From: Cyanophora paradoxa | Lineage: Eukaryota; Glaucocystophyceae; Cyanophorales; Cyanophoraceae | Length of the DNA: 64,000 nt | Assembly: GCA_004431415.1 (NCBI GenBank) | Contig: QPMI01000192.1 | Span: forward strand, 1 to 64,000 | Direction: 5' to 3' | In this document: in pieces, positions 1-12,000 of the stretch | Position numbering within the stretch: the first letter of the stretch is position 1 | How the letters are laid out: each line of letters starts with the position of its first letter | Made by a program: the position numbers and the translations under genes | Notes under the pieces: model-generated | What the model was told of the DNA's origin: nothing | Seen by the model: the letters and a program-made list of their open reading frames with translations, nothing else | The model's database searches: none

Positions 1-3000
1 CGCCGCCGTGCTGCCCCCGGGCAACTACACGCTCCTCCTCCGCCCCGCCACCCTCCAGCAGTCCCCGGCCCCCTCGCTCCCCACTTCCCCCGCTGCCTCT
101 CCTACACCCTCGCCCTGGACGTGCGCCCGCTGGCGGCCAGCGCGCCGGCCCCCCGCCGCCCCCGCCGGCGTCCCCGACGCCGCCGCCTGCTGGCACCGCC
201 TCGCCGCCGGCGCCCTGCTCCTACCCCCTCCCTCAGCGCCCCGGGGTACGCCGCCGCCGGCTCCGACCGCGCCCGCCTCGCCGGGCCCGTCCTCCTCCCC
301 GCTCCTCGTGCGCCCCGTACCCCCTCCCCGATTCCTTGCCCCTCTTGAAGCGCACCCCCGCAGGCGGTTGGAGGCGACCCTGCGCACCACCGGCGCCGCC
401 GTTCTCCGCGTCCGCAGGTGCCCGTACCCCCTTCCGTTCCTCCACCCCCTTTCCCCGCCCGATCGGGCCGGGCTCGCGCGCCAGCGGGGCGGCTTCTGTC
501 GATCCCGACCTGGAGCTGCTGGACGCGACGACGGGCGCCGCCCTCGCCCGCTCCAGGCCCGCCCGCCCGACCGCCCGCCCCCTTCCTTCCCTGTACCCCC
601 CTTCCTTCCTCCCTCCCTTAGCCCCCCGCCAGGTCGCGGACGCCCGGGACGGAGGAGGGGCTCCTGGCGCAGCTCCCCGCGGGATCCTCGGTCCGCCTCG
701 CCGTCACCCTCGGCGTCCCGCCCCCGGCCTCCGCCTACGACCTCGCCTGCCCCGTCCGCCCCTCCCCTCCCCTCCCCCCCGCTCCCTTCGATCTCCCCGC
801 TCCGCTGAGCCCTGTACCCCGCGCAGACGGTGTGGCTGGAGCTGGCGCTGGAGCCGGCGGCCTCGCCGGAGGCGGCGGGGCCGGCCTGCCCGCCCGGGGC
901 CCCCGCCCCGCCGGCCTCCGTCGCCGCCGCGGGGAGCCGCCGGCCGCCGCCCTCGCCGGCCTCTTCGCCCTGCGCGCCGCCTCGGCCGCCCCGCCGCCGC
1001 CGAGGTGCGGTTCTTCGTGCCGCTGCCGGGGGCCCCCGGGGCGGCCTACGCGCTGCGGGCGGCGCTGGAGGCGCCCTTCCTCTCGGGCGGCCTCGTCCTC
1101 GAGCACGTCGGCCCCAGCGGCGCCGCCGCCCTCCTCGCCGCCCCCGCCGGGCCCGCCCCTGGCGCCCGCGCCCTCCCCACCGCCTTCGTCGACCCGGGTT
1201 CGAACCCGCTCGGATCATTCAATCCGATCCGGTCTGACTTCCCGCGGGCCCGCCCCGCGCAGGGGAGCACTTCCTGCGGGTGTACGAGGCGGACCCGTCG
1301 GGGGCGGGCCCCCGCTGCGTTCCCTTCCGCCTCACCCTCCGCCTCGCCCCCTCCGACCCCGCCGCCGCCGCCCGCGCCAACGGCACCTGCGGCCCGGCCC
1401 TGCGGCCCGTGCCTGCCAGCCTGGACCGCCCGGGCCTGCTGGCCCCGGGGGGCCCGCCCCGCCTCCACATCGGCCGCCGCTTCCTCGTGCCCCTCCCCGA
1501 GCGCCGCTCCGAGACGCGCTTCACCGTACCCGGGCCCGGGCCCGCCCTCGTCCGCATCGCCGTGCCCGCCCTTCCCGGCATCGACGCCGACTTCGACCTG
1601 TACTCCCCTTTCCCCCCGCGTCTTTCTCTTCCTTCCGGCTTGATCGATTCCGCAGGTACGCGGGGACGGGGGCGGACCGCCGGCAGGTGGCTCGCCGCGC
1701 GTCCTACTCGGAGGAGGAAGAGGCCCGTACCCCCCACCCTCGCCCGCCTTCCACATCCCGTATCCCTCTGATTATCATCCCCCCCTTCAGGTGGCCGTGG
1801 TCCTCCAGCCCGGCATCCACTCCCTCGCGCGCCCTTTCCATGTTCCGTCGTTTTTTCCTCGTTTCACGTACCCCCCTCAGGTCCTGAAGTTCTACCCCTC
1901 GCCGCCGACGCTGCCGCTGCCGGACCCGCGCTCCTGCCCCTCCTTCTACCTCGAGGTACCCCCTCCCCCAGCCCGTTCGATTCTGGTACCCCGATCCGAA
2001 GCGGGCGGGGCGGCGGCAGATCGCGCTGTCGCCGGTGTCGGTGCTCTCGGCGCTGCCGGCGCTGGCGGGGGCGGGCTGCCGGGAGGAGCCGCCCCCCGAC
2101 TCGCTGCCCCTGGGCGCCCTCGCCGACGCCCGGCGCCACTCCCGCACCCGCTCCAGGCGCCCCCGCCCCCGCCCTCCACCGCGCCCCCGTCTATCTAACG
2201 CCAACGCGCAGCTCGGCGTACGTGCGGGAGGTGCGGTTCGACTTCGAGCGGCCGGGGACGCTGGCCGTGGAGGCCGCCTTCGACTTCCTCGCCTCGCGCC
2301 TCCGCCTCGCCGCCCGCTGCTCGGAGCGCGGCCCGGCCGGCCCCGCCACCCGCGCCCTCCCCGTCCTCTCCCGCCCGGGCCGCGCCTACCTCCGCGAGGT
2401 CCCCTCCCCCCACCTCCCCCCCGTCCTTTAACCAACGCGCCCCGTCTCTCTGGGCAGGGCGTGGGGGCGGGGAACTGCACCGTGACGCTGGCGGACCCGG
2501 CGCCGGCCTTCGGGGGCGCCCCCGAGCTCGCCTTCGCCGCGTGCGCCCTCCAGCCCGCCACGCCTGTCGGGGGCTCTCCCGCCCTTTTAAGAGGGAATCG
2601 AGCGCGCCCGCCACGCCTCTCAGGGGTTCCCTCGCTTGATTAAGATGGAATCGAGCCTGCCTGCCAAGTCCTTTTGGGGTTCCCTCGCTTCATTAAGAGC
2701 CGTGTGAAGCCTGACGCCCGCGCGCGCCCCCCGCAGCTGCGCGCAGTACACGCTGTCGTACCTCTCCGCACCCGGCGGCCCCGCCGGCCCCGCCGGTGCG
2801 CCCTCGCCCGCCCCTTCCTCGCCGCTCGGCGGGAGCCTCGGGCCTCGGTGCCGGCTGACCTTCTCCCATCGTCCCGGGGGCAGCGGGCTGCGAGTCGGCG
2901 GCGCGGCTGCCCACGCGGCTCGACGCCGGCGACGAGAGCCGCCCCTGGGGCGGGCCCCAGGTCCGTCCCCTCCCTCCAGCGTCCCGTACCCGCCCCCCTG

Positions 3001-6000
3001 AAACCGGAGCGCGCAGGCGGCGGACGGCTCCCTTAGCCTCCGCGTCCCCGCGGTGCGCCGCCCCGCTCCTTGTACCCCAGTCTCGCTCTCTAAGACTCGC
3101 CCCCTCCCCCTCCGCAGGCCCTGATCTCGGCGGCGCTGGACTCGGGGGACACCCGCGACACCCTCCTCCTCGCCGCCCCGCAGGCGAGCGCATGTCTCTT
3201 TCTTCTGTCTTCTTTCTTCGCCCTCCCTTGCTGACTCCGGCCCGCGGGCAGGACCTGGTTCTGCGGGCGTTTGCGGCGCCCTCGGCGGCGGCCGGCGCGC
3301 TGACGGACATCGACCTGAGCGTCGCCGCGCCGCCCGAGAACTGCACGGCGGCGGCGGGCGGCCCGGCGGCCTCGCCGGCGCCACGGTCGCGTCGGCGGCC
3401 GGCGGGGACCCGACCGAGTCGCTTGCGTCGGCCCTCCCCGCGGCCGCCTGCCCCTACGCCCTCTCCGTCGTCTATTTCCGCGTCGACCCGGGCGCCCAGG
3501 GGTCCGTTCGCCCCTTTGCCCCCCTCCGTTCCTCTTTCAAAGCCAGCGAGTAATCGCTCCTTGTAATCCCTCAGCTGCCCGACGTTCGAGTTTCTGCTGG
3601 CGGTACCCCCCGCCCCGCCCGCCCCGCCCCAGCCCGCCCCTCCCTCCGCCCTCTGATTCCCTTCCTCCGCTCTCGCAGGTCCGGCCGAAGGCGGCGCTGC
3701 TGGCGGAGCTGGCGTGCCCGCTGGCCGTGCCGGAGTCGCCGATGCCCCCGCCCCGCCTCGTCGCCGCCGGCGACAAGTGCGCGCCCCGCCCCCCGCCGCC
3801 CCGTGGAGAGAGAGTTAGAAAAGAAAGCGTGGAGATAGATAGCGTGGAGAAGCGCCGAGCTAGCTTGGCCGGTCAAGTCATAGAGCCGCGAGCGGTGGTC
3901 TGGCTGAGTGGTGGCTGAATCTCTGGCGGCCGGGGCGGGCAGGTGCGTGACTGCGGCGAGCGACGCGTACCTCGTCACCCCCGCCGTCCTCGCATCCATG
4001 CAGGTCGCCTCCCCCCTCCCCCGCTCCCTCGCCTTCGTTCCTGCTGCTCGGGCTGACGGGGCATTTTCTGGCCAGGCGGGGGGCATCTTCCGCCGGCGCT
4101 ACGAGTACCGCATCGAGATCGCCGTCGAGGGCGCGCCCCCTCCCCTCCCCCCCTCCCCCCCCCCCTTCTTCCCTCCCCTCCTACCCCCCCTCTCATTACC
4201 CCTCCCCCGCAGGGAAGGCGCGGGTCTCGGCGTCGGTCTCGGCCGCCTTCCTCCACGCCGACTTCGCCCTCGCCCTCGCCGACCCCAACGGTGCCCCCGC
4301 CCCGCCCGCCCCGCCCCGCCCCAAACTTTCAAATTATGTATCCTCGCTCTCCGTTTTCCATCCATCTTCCCTCCCGACCTAACGAACGGGCAGGGCGGCT
4401 GCTGGGGCGGTCGCGCCCCGCTGCGCGGGCGGGGCCGGCCCCCGGGGGCCGCGACTTCGGGGCCGACCTCGACGTCCCCGCGACCCTCTACCCCGGCACA
4501 CACGTCCTCACCCTCTCGTCCGCTTCCCAGCCTTCCCCAACGCCCTACCTGGAAGTTCTTAAGCTGACTCTCTCGCGCCAGGCTGGTGGACGTGGCGTCG
4601 CGGCGGTTCGGGGCGCCCGAGGAGCACTGCATCCCCTTCGCCTTCTCCCTCCGCGTCGACCACAGGCGCCCCGCCCCGCCCCGCCCCGCCCCGCCCCGCC
4701 CCGCCGCCCCTCAGATTTCTAGCCGGACCGTCTAGCGTTCTAGATTTCAAGCCAGGCCGTCGCTATCTCGCTGCTCGGCTTGTATTTGGTCCCTCTGAGC
4801 GGCCGAGGACCGCGCAGCGAGGCGGCGCGGCTGGTGTCGGTGGAGCCGGCGGGGGCGCGGGGCGTGGACCCGCGCGCCCCACTCCAGCTCGCCCTCCGCT
4901 TCTCTGAGGACCTCGCCCCCGCCCCCGCCGACCTCCTCCCCTTCCTCCAGGTCCCCGGCCCAGACCCTATCTTCTGCGCTTCTTCTCAGTTTTACTGTCC
5001 CTGCTCGTCTGCAGGCGGCCGGGGCGGTGCAGCTCGAGTGCGAGGGGGCGGCGCTGCGGCAGCCGTCCTACGCCGCCTACGCCCCCGGCTCCCGCGCCGA
5101 GGTCGCCCTCTCCTTCCCCCCGCTCGGCGCCCCCGCCGCCGTGCGCCCTCCCTCCTTCCTCCATCCTCCGCGCCCCTTCCTCCCCCGCTCACGCCTTGAG
5201 CGCAGGCGTGCGAGCTGCGGGTGCGGTCGGAGGCGATGCCGACGGCGCGGGACCCCACCGTACTCTTCGTCTCCGACGGCCAGGTGCCCCCCTCGCCCCG
5301 CCGTTCCCCGCCCCGCCGGCTCGTGCTCGTCCAGCACATCCGCTCTGGCGCGTGCGCCCCCGCTCGGCTCATGATCACCGCCCCCGGCCCGCCCGGCAGC
5401 GGCACGCGTACGAGGCGAGCCCGTGCGACTGTTCGGGCCACGGCGCCTGCCACCTCGAGGGTCCGCCCGCCCCGCCCCGGGGCTCTTTCGGAGCGTCTGA
5501 GGGCGGCCGCAGGGGCGGGCCCGCTCTGCGAGTGCGAGGCGCACTACGAGGGCGACGAGTGTGAGCGCTGCGCTCAGGGGTTCCACTGGGCCGCCGGCGA
5601 CTGCGCGCCCGACGTCAAGGCGCGCGGCCCCGTACCCCCTTTCTTTCTGCTCTTCTAAGTCGCCCTCAGTGCGGCGCGGGCTCGTGCAGCGGCCACGGCG
5701 CCTGCGACGACGCCCGCGGGCGAGCCGCCCCTCACTCTCCCCTCCCTTACCCTTCACTTACCCCCGCACCCGATTCAGGTTCCCCGTCTGCGACTGCGGC
5801 GAGGGGTACATGTCCGTCGGCGGCGGCCAGTGCAACGCCTGCGCCCCGGGCTACTTCGGTCCGCCCTTTTCGAAAGATTTCGAGTAGTACCGTACCCCTG
5901 AGCGCCGCGCAGGGTACCCCTCGTGCGGAAAGGAGGGCGGCGTGGGCTCCCGCCCCTACGCGCAGGCCCGCCGCCGCTCCCTTTCACCCACCTCCGCGCC

Positions 6001-9000
6001 TCTTAGATCTCCACTGACCCCTTCTCGCCTTCCCCCGCAGTGCCCGGACGGGGTCCGCACGCTGCCCCCCTCACTGGACCGCGTGCCCTACCTGCCCTAC
6101 TCCGGCCGCGCCCACCTCTCCGTCCGTCCCCTCGCGCTTCTCGTTTTACTCCTTTCCGGCTTCTCACCCGTACCCCCCAGGGCGCCTGGTTCATCGACCT
6201 CGCCACCATGCGGGCCGAGGCGCGTCTGCCGTACCCCTCCCCTCCGACCCCTCTCACCCCCGTACCCCCCAGGTGACCTTCACGGCGAAGGAGGCGACGC
6301 TCGTCCGCGTCCACGCCGGCGCCGGTACCCCCCGTCTCCTCCTCCCCCACCATTTCTTCCCCCCGAGCCTGAGCGGCTGCGGCCCCGCAGCGGCGGTGGA
6401 CGTCGACGTCGCCCTCTTCGACTCCTCCTCGCCCCCCGCCGCCCTCGCCAAGGTCACCCGTACCCCCCGCTCTTCCCCTGTCTCCGTCCTCGCCTCAGGG
6501 AGGGAGTACAGACGTCGGCGGAGTACGCGGAGGAGGCGCTGGAGGCGCACGTGGGGCCGGGGGCCTACCGGCTCGTCTTCCAGGCCCGCCCGCGCCCCTT
6601 TCTCCCTTTGTTTCTTTCTGCCTGTCTCTGAGTCCCGGCGGGCAGTATTACGACTTCGACGGGCGCGCCGCCGACGCCGGGCCCTGCCCCGCCTTCCCCG
6701 CCGAGGCCCGTACCCCCCGCCCTCTGTTCCCTTTGCCCGCCCCCGGGGGCGCTTCTGAGCACTTCGTGCGCAGATCCTCGTGGCGCCGTACGCGCCGCTG
6801 GCGTCCCTCGCCGCCGGCCTCGCCGCCGCCGCCTGCCCCGCCGCCGGCCCCTCCTCCCTCCCCTCCTTCCCCCCCGCCGGCATCGCCGTATCCCCGCCCG
6901 AGCACGGCGGCGGGGGCGGAGAGCACGGGGGCCGGAGGGGCGAGGGCCCGCCCCCCGCCTTCCTCTACGAAACGCCCCGGGGTACGTCGTTCTGGACATG
7001 GAACCTCCCGGCGCCCTCGGGCCCCACGGGGGAGGTCGAGCCCGGCCCGCGCTTCCTCTTCGCCGTACCCCTCTCGGTGGCGGGGGCGCCGCGCCGCGTC
7101 GCCCGCGCCCGCGTCCGCCTCGGCCACCGGTCCGCTCTCCGCTTCTTCCCTCCTTCCGTTCTTCCTTCCCGCCTCTGTCCGATCTTTCTTTGCCCTGCCG
7201 CAGGTTCGAGCTGGGGGCGCTGGGGGCGCTGCTGGTCGCTGTGCCCCCGCCGGGGGCGCCCCCCGTCCCCTCCGGCTCCGCCCTCCTCGCCGCCTGCGCC
7301 GCGCCCCCGAAGGCCCGCCCCGCCCTCGCCTCGCCTCGCCGCCGCCCTTCAGAGCCTTCTCTTACACTCCCGTCTCATGCAGGACCCCGACGACGGCTTC
7401 GGCGACGACGAGGAGGAGGGGGGGGGCGCGGGCGGGGGCGCGGGGGCCGTGGAGGGGGCGCCGCGGTGCGCGCTGGGGGCCCCGCAGCGCAACGAGTTCG
7501 TCGTCGAGGCCGACCTCCTCCCGGGTGCGAGCGAGCGCCCCCGCTGCCCCTGGCCGCGAAGAAGAGGTTTAGATGCTTAGCGCGCCTCGCCCCACGCCCC
7601 TCCCGAGGGCCGCCAACTCCTTGAGCGCTCTTTGCTCGATCTTCTACGCATCTTAGTCTCTTCTTCCCCACCCACCCCCCGCCTTCCCCCTTCCCCGAAC
7701 GCCCCTCCAGGGAGCCGCAGACCTCTCTCCCTCTTTGGCTGCCCAGCTCCTCCTCCTCCTCCTCTCGAGTGCCCCCCTCACGCGCGCCGCGCCGCCAGGT
7801 AACTACACGCTGCACGTGTACCAGCCGCGGGCGGGGAACGCGAGCTACGCACCCTGCGCCCCCTTCGAGCTCTCGTGCGCCCCGGGCGCCCCCGCGAGCG
7901 AGCCTCCGGCCCCAGGCCTCGAGCCCGGGCCCGGCGCAGGGTCCGCGTGGATTACCAGCCGGTCGAGGAGGACCTCTTCAGGTACGCCCCGGCCGCCCCC
8001 GGGGCTCCCCTCTTGCCTTCGCTTGTAACAACGGGGCCGGCAGCTGCGGGGCGCGGCGCCTGCCAGCCTCCCTCAACGCCCCCGGCTACATCGGGCCCGA
8101 CGGTGCGCGGCGCCGCCCCTCCACCCGCCCCCACCCCCCCTCGCCCCGCTCAACAACCCCCCCCATCCCTTCCCCCGCCCCCCAGGGACGCTGTTCGTGG
8201 AGGACGACTTTGTTATCGACCGCGGGGAGCGCTCCGTCGACGTCCCCTTCGCCCTCGCCCGCCCCTCGTCCGCCCCCGCCCGCCCCGTCCCGTCCCGCCC
8301 CGCCCGAGCCGCCTGGCTGGCGCCCCGGCCTCGCCAGCGGCGCCTGACGCCCCCGCAGGCTCTTCCGGGCGTACCACGGCCCCCACGCCGTCGACATCGA
8401 CTTCGAGGTCTCAGCCCTCCCTTCGCTTCCGCCCCTGCGCCCCTGTGCCGACCCGCGTCCCGCTGGCGGCAGCTGTACGAGGCGGGGCCGGACGGACAGG
8501 CGGGGAGGCGCCTGGCGGCCGCCCTCGAGCCCCGCGCGGAGGAGACCCTCTTCCTTGAGCTCGCCCCCGGTGCGCCCGGGGCAGAGGGAGAGAGAGAAGA
8601 GTAGGGGAAAGAAGACCCCTGAAATGCCGCTGTGCGCAGGGCGGTACGTGCTGAGCGTGGTGTACTACATGGCGCGGCGGCGCGACCCCGCCGCCTTCTG
8701 CTCCTCCTTCCGCCTCGCCCTCGCCCTCGCCCCGCTGCCCCTGCCCCTCCTCTCCGCCCCCCGCTGCCCCTCCACCGGCGTCGAGGTACCCCCCCGGGGC
8801 CCCATCCCCTCCCCCCTGTCGCTTTTTGAGCCGAACGCTTATCGCGGCTCCGCGCAGGTCCTCCCGCGGCTGCCCTCCCCGGCCCGGTTCCCGCTCGAGG
8901 CGGCGGGGGGCACGGGGTACACCGCCAACAACGAGACTGACAGCCCCGTCATCGCCCAGTACCCCCTCTCCCTCACCCTGGTCACATCCCCTTCCTTCCC

Positions 9001-12000
9001 TCCGCCCCGCCGCTCGCCGGCTGACGTGCAAGGCCCCGCGCGCAGCCCCTCACGGTGGTGGAGGTGGAGGTCCGGCCCAGCGCCCCGCCCCCGCCCCGAG
9101 CGACCCTCGCCTCGCCGAGTTGAGTCGATCTCTGAAGCGCCCGCCGCCGCCTCCTCCCCCTCGCGCCTCCTCAGGTGGCGAGCGAGTTCCTGACGGCGGA
9201 CCTCACCGCCGTCCTCCGCGCCCTCCCGGAGGCCCGCCCCGCCCCGCCCCGCCCCGCCCCGCCCGCCTCCCCCGCGCCCGCCCCGCCCCGGCCTTGCCTG
9301 ATGCGTTGGGCAGCAGGAGGGCCGGCGGCACGGGGGGCGGGAAACCGCCGCCCCCATCCGCGCCGTCCGCGCCCGCTCCTCCAGTGCGCCCGCCCGCCCG
9401 CCTCGAGACCCCCGTCCCCCCAGGAGCCTCTGAGCGCTTGCGCGGCTCTGCAGATCGCCTGGTTGCGAATGTACCACGGGGCAACTACACCCTCGCCATC
9501 GAGCGCCGCGCCTTCCTCCTGCCCCCGGGTCCCTCCCTCCCGCCCCGCCCCGCCCCGCCCCGCTCCTTCCCCTTACTTTCTTTCCGCCAGGCCCGCCCTG
9601 CCTGGAGTTCCACCTCTCGGTCTCCCTGCGGGCCCCGCCCCTCCTCATCTCCCGCCCCAGCGACGCCGGGGCCGCCCCCGAGGCCCGCCCGTCCTGCCCA
9701 TCCCCCCTCTTCCCTCCCCCTCGTCCTCTTCCCCTAACACCCTCCCCCTTGCAGGGCTGCCCGGCGTTCGCCACGGCGCTGCCGGGGAGCCTGGAGGGGC
9801 CGGAGCACGTGGGCGACGACGGCCGCGTCGACCTCCTCGGCGAGGCGAGCGCCCGCCGCCGCGAATTTCCTTTAGAGCGCAAAGAACACAAAGCTTAGTC
9901 TCTACAGAACACAAAGCTTAGTCTCTACAGAACACAAAGCTTAGTCTCTAGAGAACACAAAGCTTAGTCTCTACAGAACACAAGGCTTAGTCTCTAGCCT
10001 AGTCGAACATAAGCTTAGCTTCTTTCTTTCGTGCAGAAAACTTAGTCCTGTCCTTCGGTTAGGAGATAAAGCGTAGTCTCTGGCCGGGCCAAGGGACACG
10101 GAACGCCGGCATCTAGTGGCCGTCCCTCCCGGATGCCCTCCGTTCCCTCTCCTCTCGCCCCGCCTGACCCCCGGCCAGTTCCTGATTCCCGAGATGGAGT
10201 TCGGCGCCCGCCAGACCGTCAACGTCTCCGTGCCCCAGGCCCGCCCGTCCCTGCCGGCCCCTCTGCTCCATTTCAGGTCGGCGCGTCTTACGGCTGCTGA
10301 CCGCAGGCCTCGCTCCTGCGCGCCTACGTCGAGCGCAAGCGCGTCCCCCACGCCCCTCACCCGCCCCCTTGGCCCCCCCCCCTCCTCCCTGACCTCCCCT
10401 TCCTCCCGGGCAGCGCGGTGGACATCGACCTCGCGCTGGTGAACCGGGGCCGCCCCGAGGACGACCCTTCGCGCTCCATCGCCTCCTCCGGTGCGCGTAC
10501 ATCGCCCACGGATCGCCCAGACAGGGCTAGGCGAGACTGGCGGGACTGGACAGTAGCTTGCAGCTTGTTCTCCTCCTCTCGCCGGACTGCCCAAACGAGC
10601 TGGGGCTGCCGACTACTACGCCTAGGCCGCAGCTTGCAGCTCGTCCTCCTCCTCATCACAGCACCCGCCCCCCTCCCCCGCAGCGTCCTTCGACGACGAG
10701 GAGGCGATCGTGTACCCCCTGGAGCCGCGGGTCCTCTACACGCTGGAGGTGACCTTCTACCGCTGGGGCCCGAGCCCCGCGGCACAGGACGCCTGCCCCC
10801 GCTTCGTCCTCCACCTCGCCGTCGCCCCGGTCCGCCCCCCCGCCCGCCTCGTCCATCCTCCTCCTTCTTCTTCTTCTTCTTCCAAAATCGCTTCTTTTGC
10901 TTCTTCAACTAATGATTCAGCTTGTGTTTTTGATTCTTCGTCCTGCTCATACGATCTTGACCTTCCCGACTCGCCTCTGACCTCGAGCCCTCTCCCTCCT
11001 TCCAGGCGGTGCCGCCCCCGGAGGCAACGTGCGCTCAGGGCGGCCTCGAGATCCTGCCCCCGCAGGCCCGCCCCGCCCCCTCCCCTCCCCTCCCTTGGAA
11101 CTTCTACTTTAGCGCCTTTGTTCTCTGCTGAGACGAACTTCTCTGATTCATCACCCCTCTGTCTCCACTGAGTGCCGCGGACGCCGCCGCATGCGCAGGT
11201 CCCGCCCTCGATCCGCCTCGGCATCGACGACTACGAGTCCGCGCCCCTTTGCCATTCCTTCGTTCTGCCTTCTGCTCCCGCCTGACCTCGTACCCCGCGG
11301 GCAGGTACGAGAGCGAGGGGGCCGGGGGCGGCCTGCGGCTGCAGCAGCGGCGCGGCGAGGCGCGCCGCTTCGACATACCCCTCGAGATCGCCGCCCCCGC
11401 CCGCCTCTACGCAGAGGTGCCGTACCCCCCCCCCCCCCCCCCCCCTCTGACCCCCTGTTTCTCAGGTCGGCTCGGATTTCCTCACCGCGGACCTGAACCT
11501 GCGCCTCTTCGCCCTCGGGGGGGACCCCGGCCTCCTCGACCGGGGCGACCGAGGGGACGACCCCCTCCCCGGGGAGGACCTCGGCGCCGGGTACGAGCGC
11601 GACGGCCGCTCCCTCCTCGCCTTCGACTCCCTCGACCCGGGGTACGCCCTCTCTCTTCTCCTCGGCTCAGATGAGCCTTCTTGAGTCAGAGCCCGGCCGG
11701 CTCCGCGCGCAGGCGGTACGTGCTGCGGGTATACGAGCCGGCGGCGAACGGCGACGGCCCGCGCTGCGCCCCGTTCGCGTTCCGCCTGCGCGTGGCCCCC
11801 GCGGGGGCCGCGGGGGCGCGGTACCCCTCCCCGGCGGGCCTCCTGCAGCTCCCGCCCTCGCTGGACAGCGTCGCGTTCCTGGGGGTCGCCCCGGCCCCCG
11901 GCAAGGCCCGCGCCCTTCCCGCCCTGGTCCGTACCCGCATCCTCCCGCATCCTCCCCCACTCTTCTCTTCTCATCCTTGGCCGGGCAGGCGGTGCACGCG

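Noticed and set aside
1190-1215. GGGTTCGAACCC as a tRNA T-arm
   Set aside because: No cloverleaf around it; it lies at an exon-intron boundary of the giant gene.
25-1218. Long minus-strand Arg/Gly-rich ORF opposite the giant gene
   Set aside because: Typical GC-driven antisense open frame; low complexity, no domain, and the plus strand carries the repeat units and splice signals.
5600-5670. Certain GC donor after CAPDVK in EGF array 1
   Set aside because: A GT donor a few bases downstream (GTACCC) also keeps the frame, so this junction cannot discriminate.
9884-9998. CRISPR-like array
   Set aside because: Units are directly adjacent with no unique spacers, in a eukaryotic gene.
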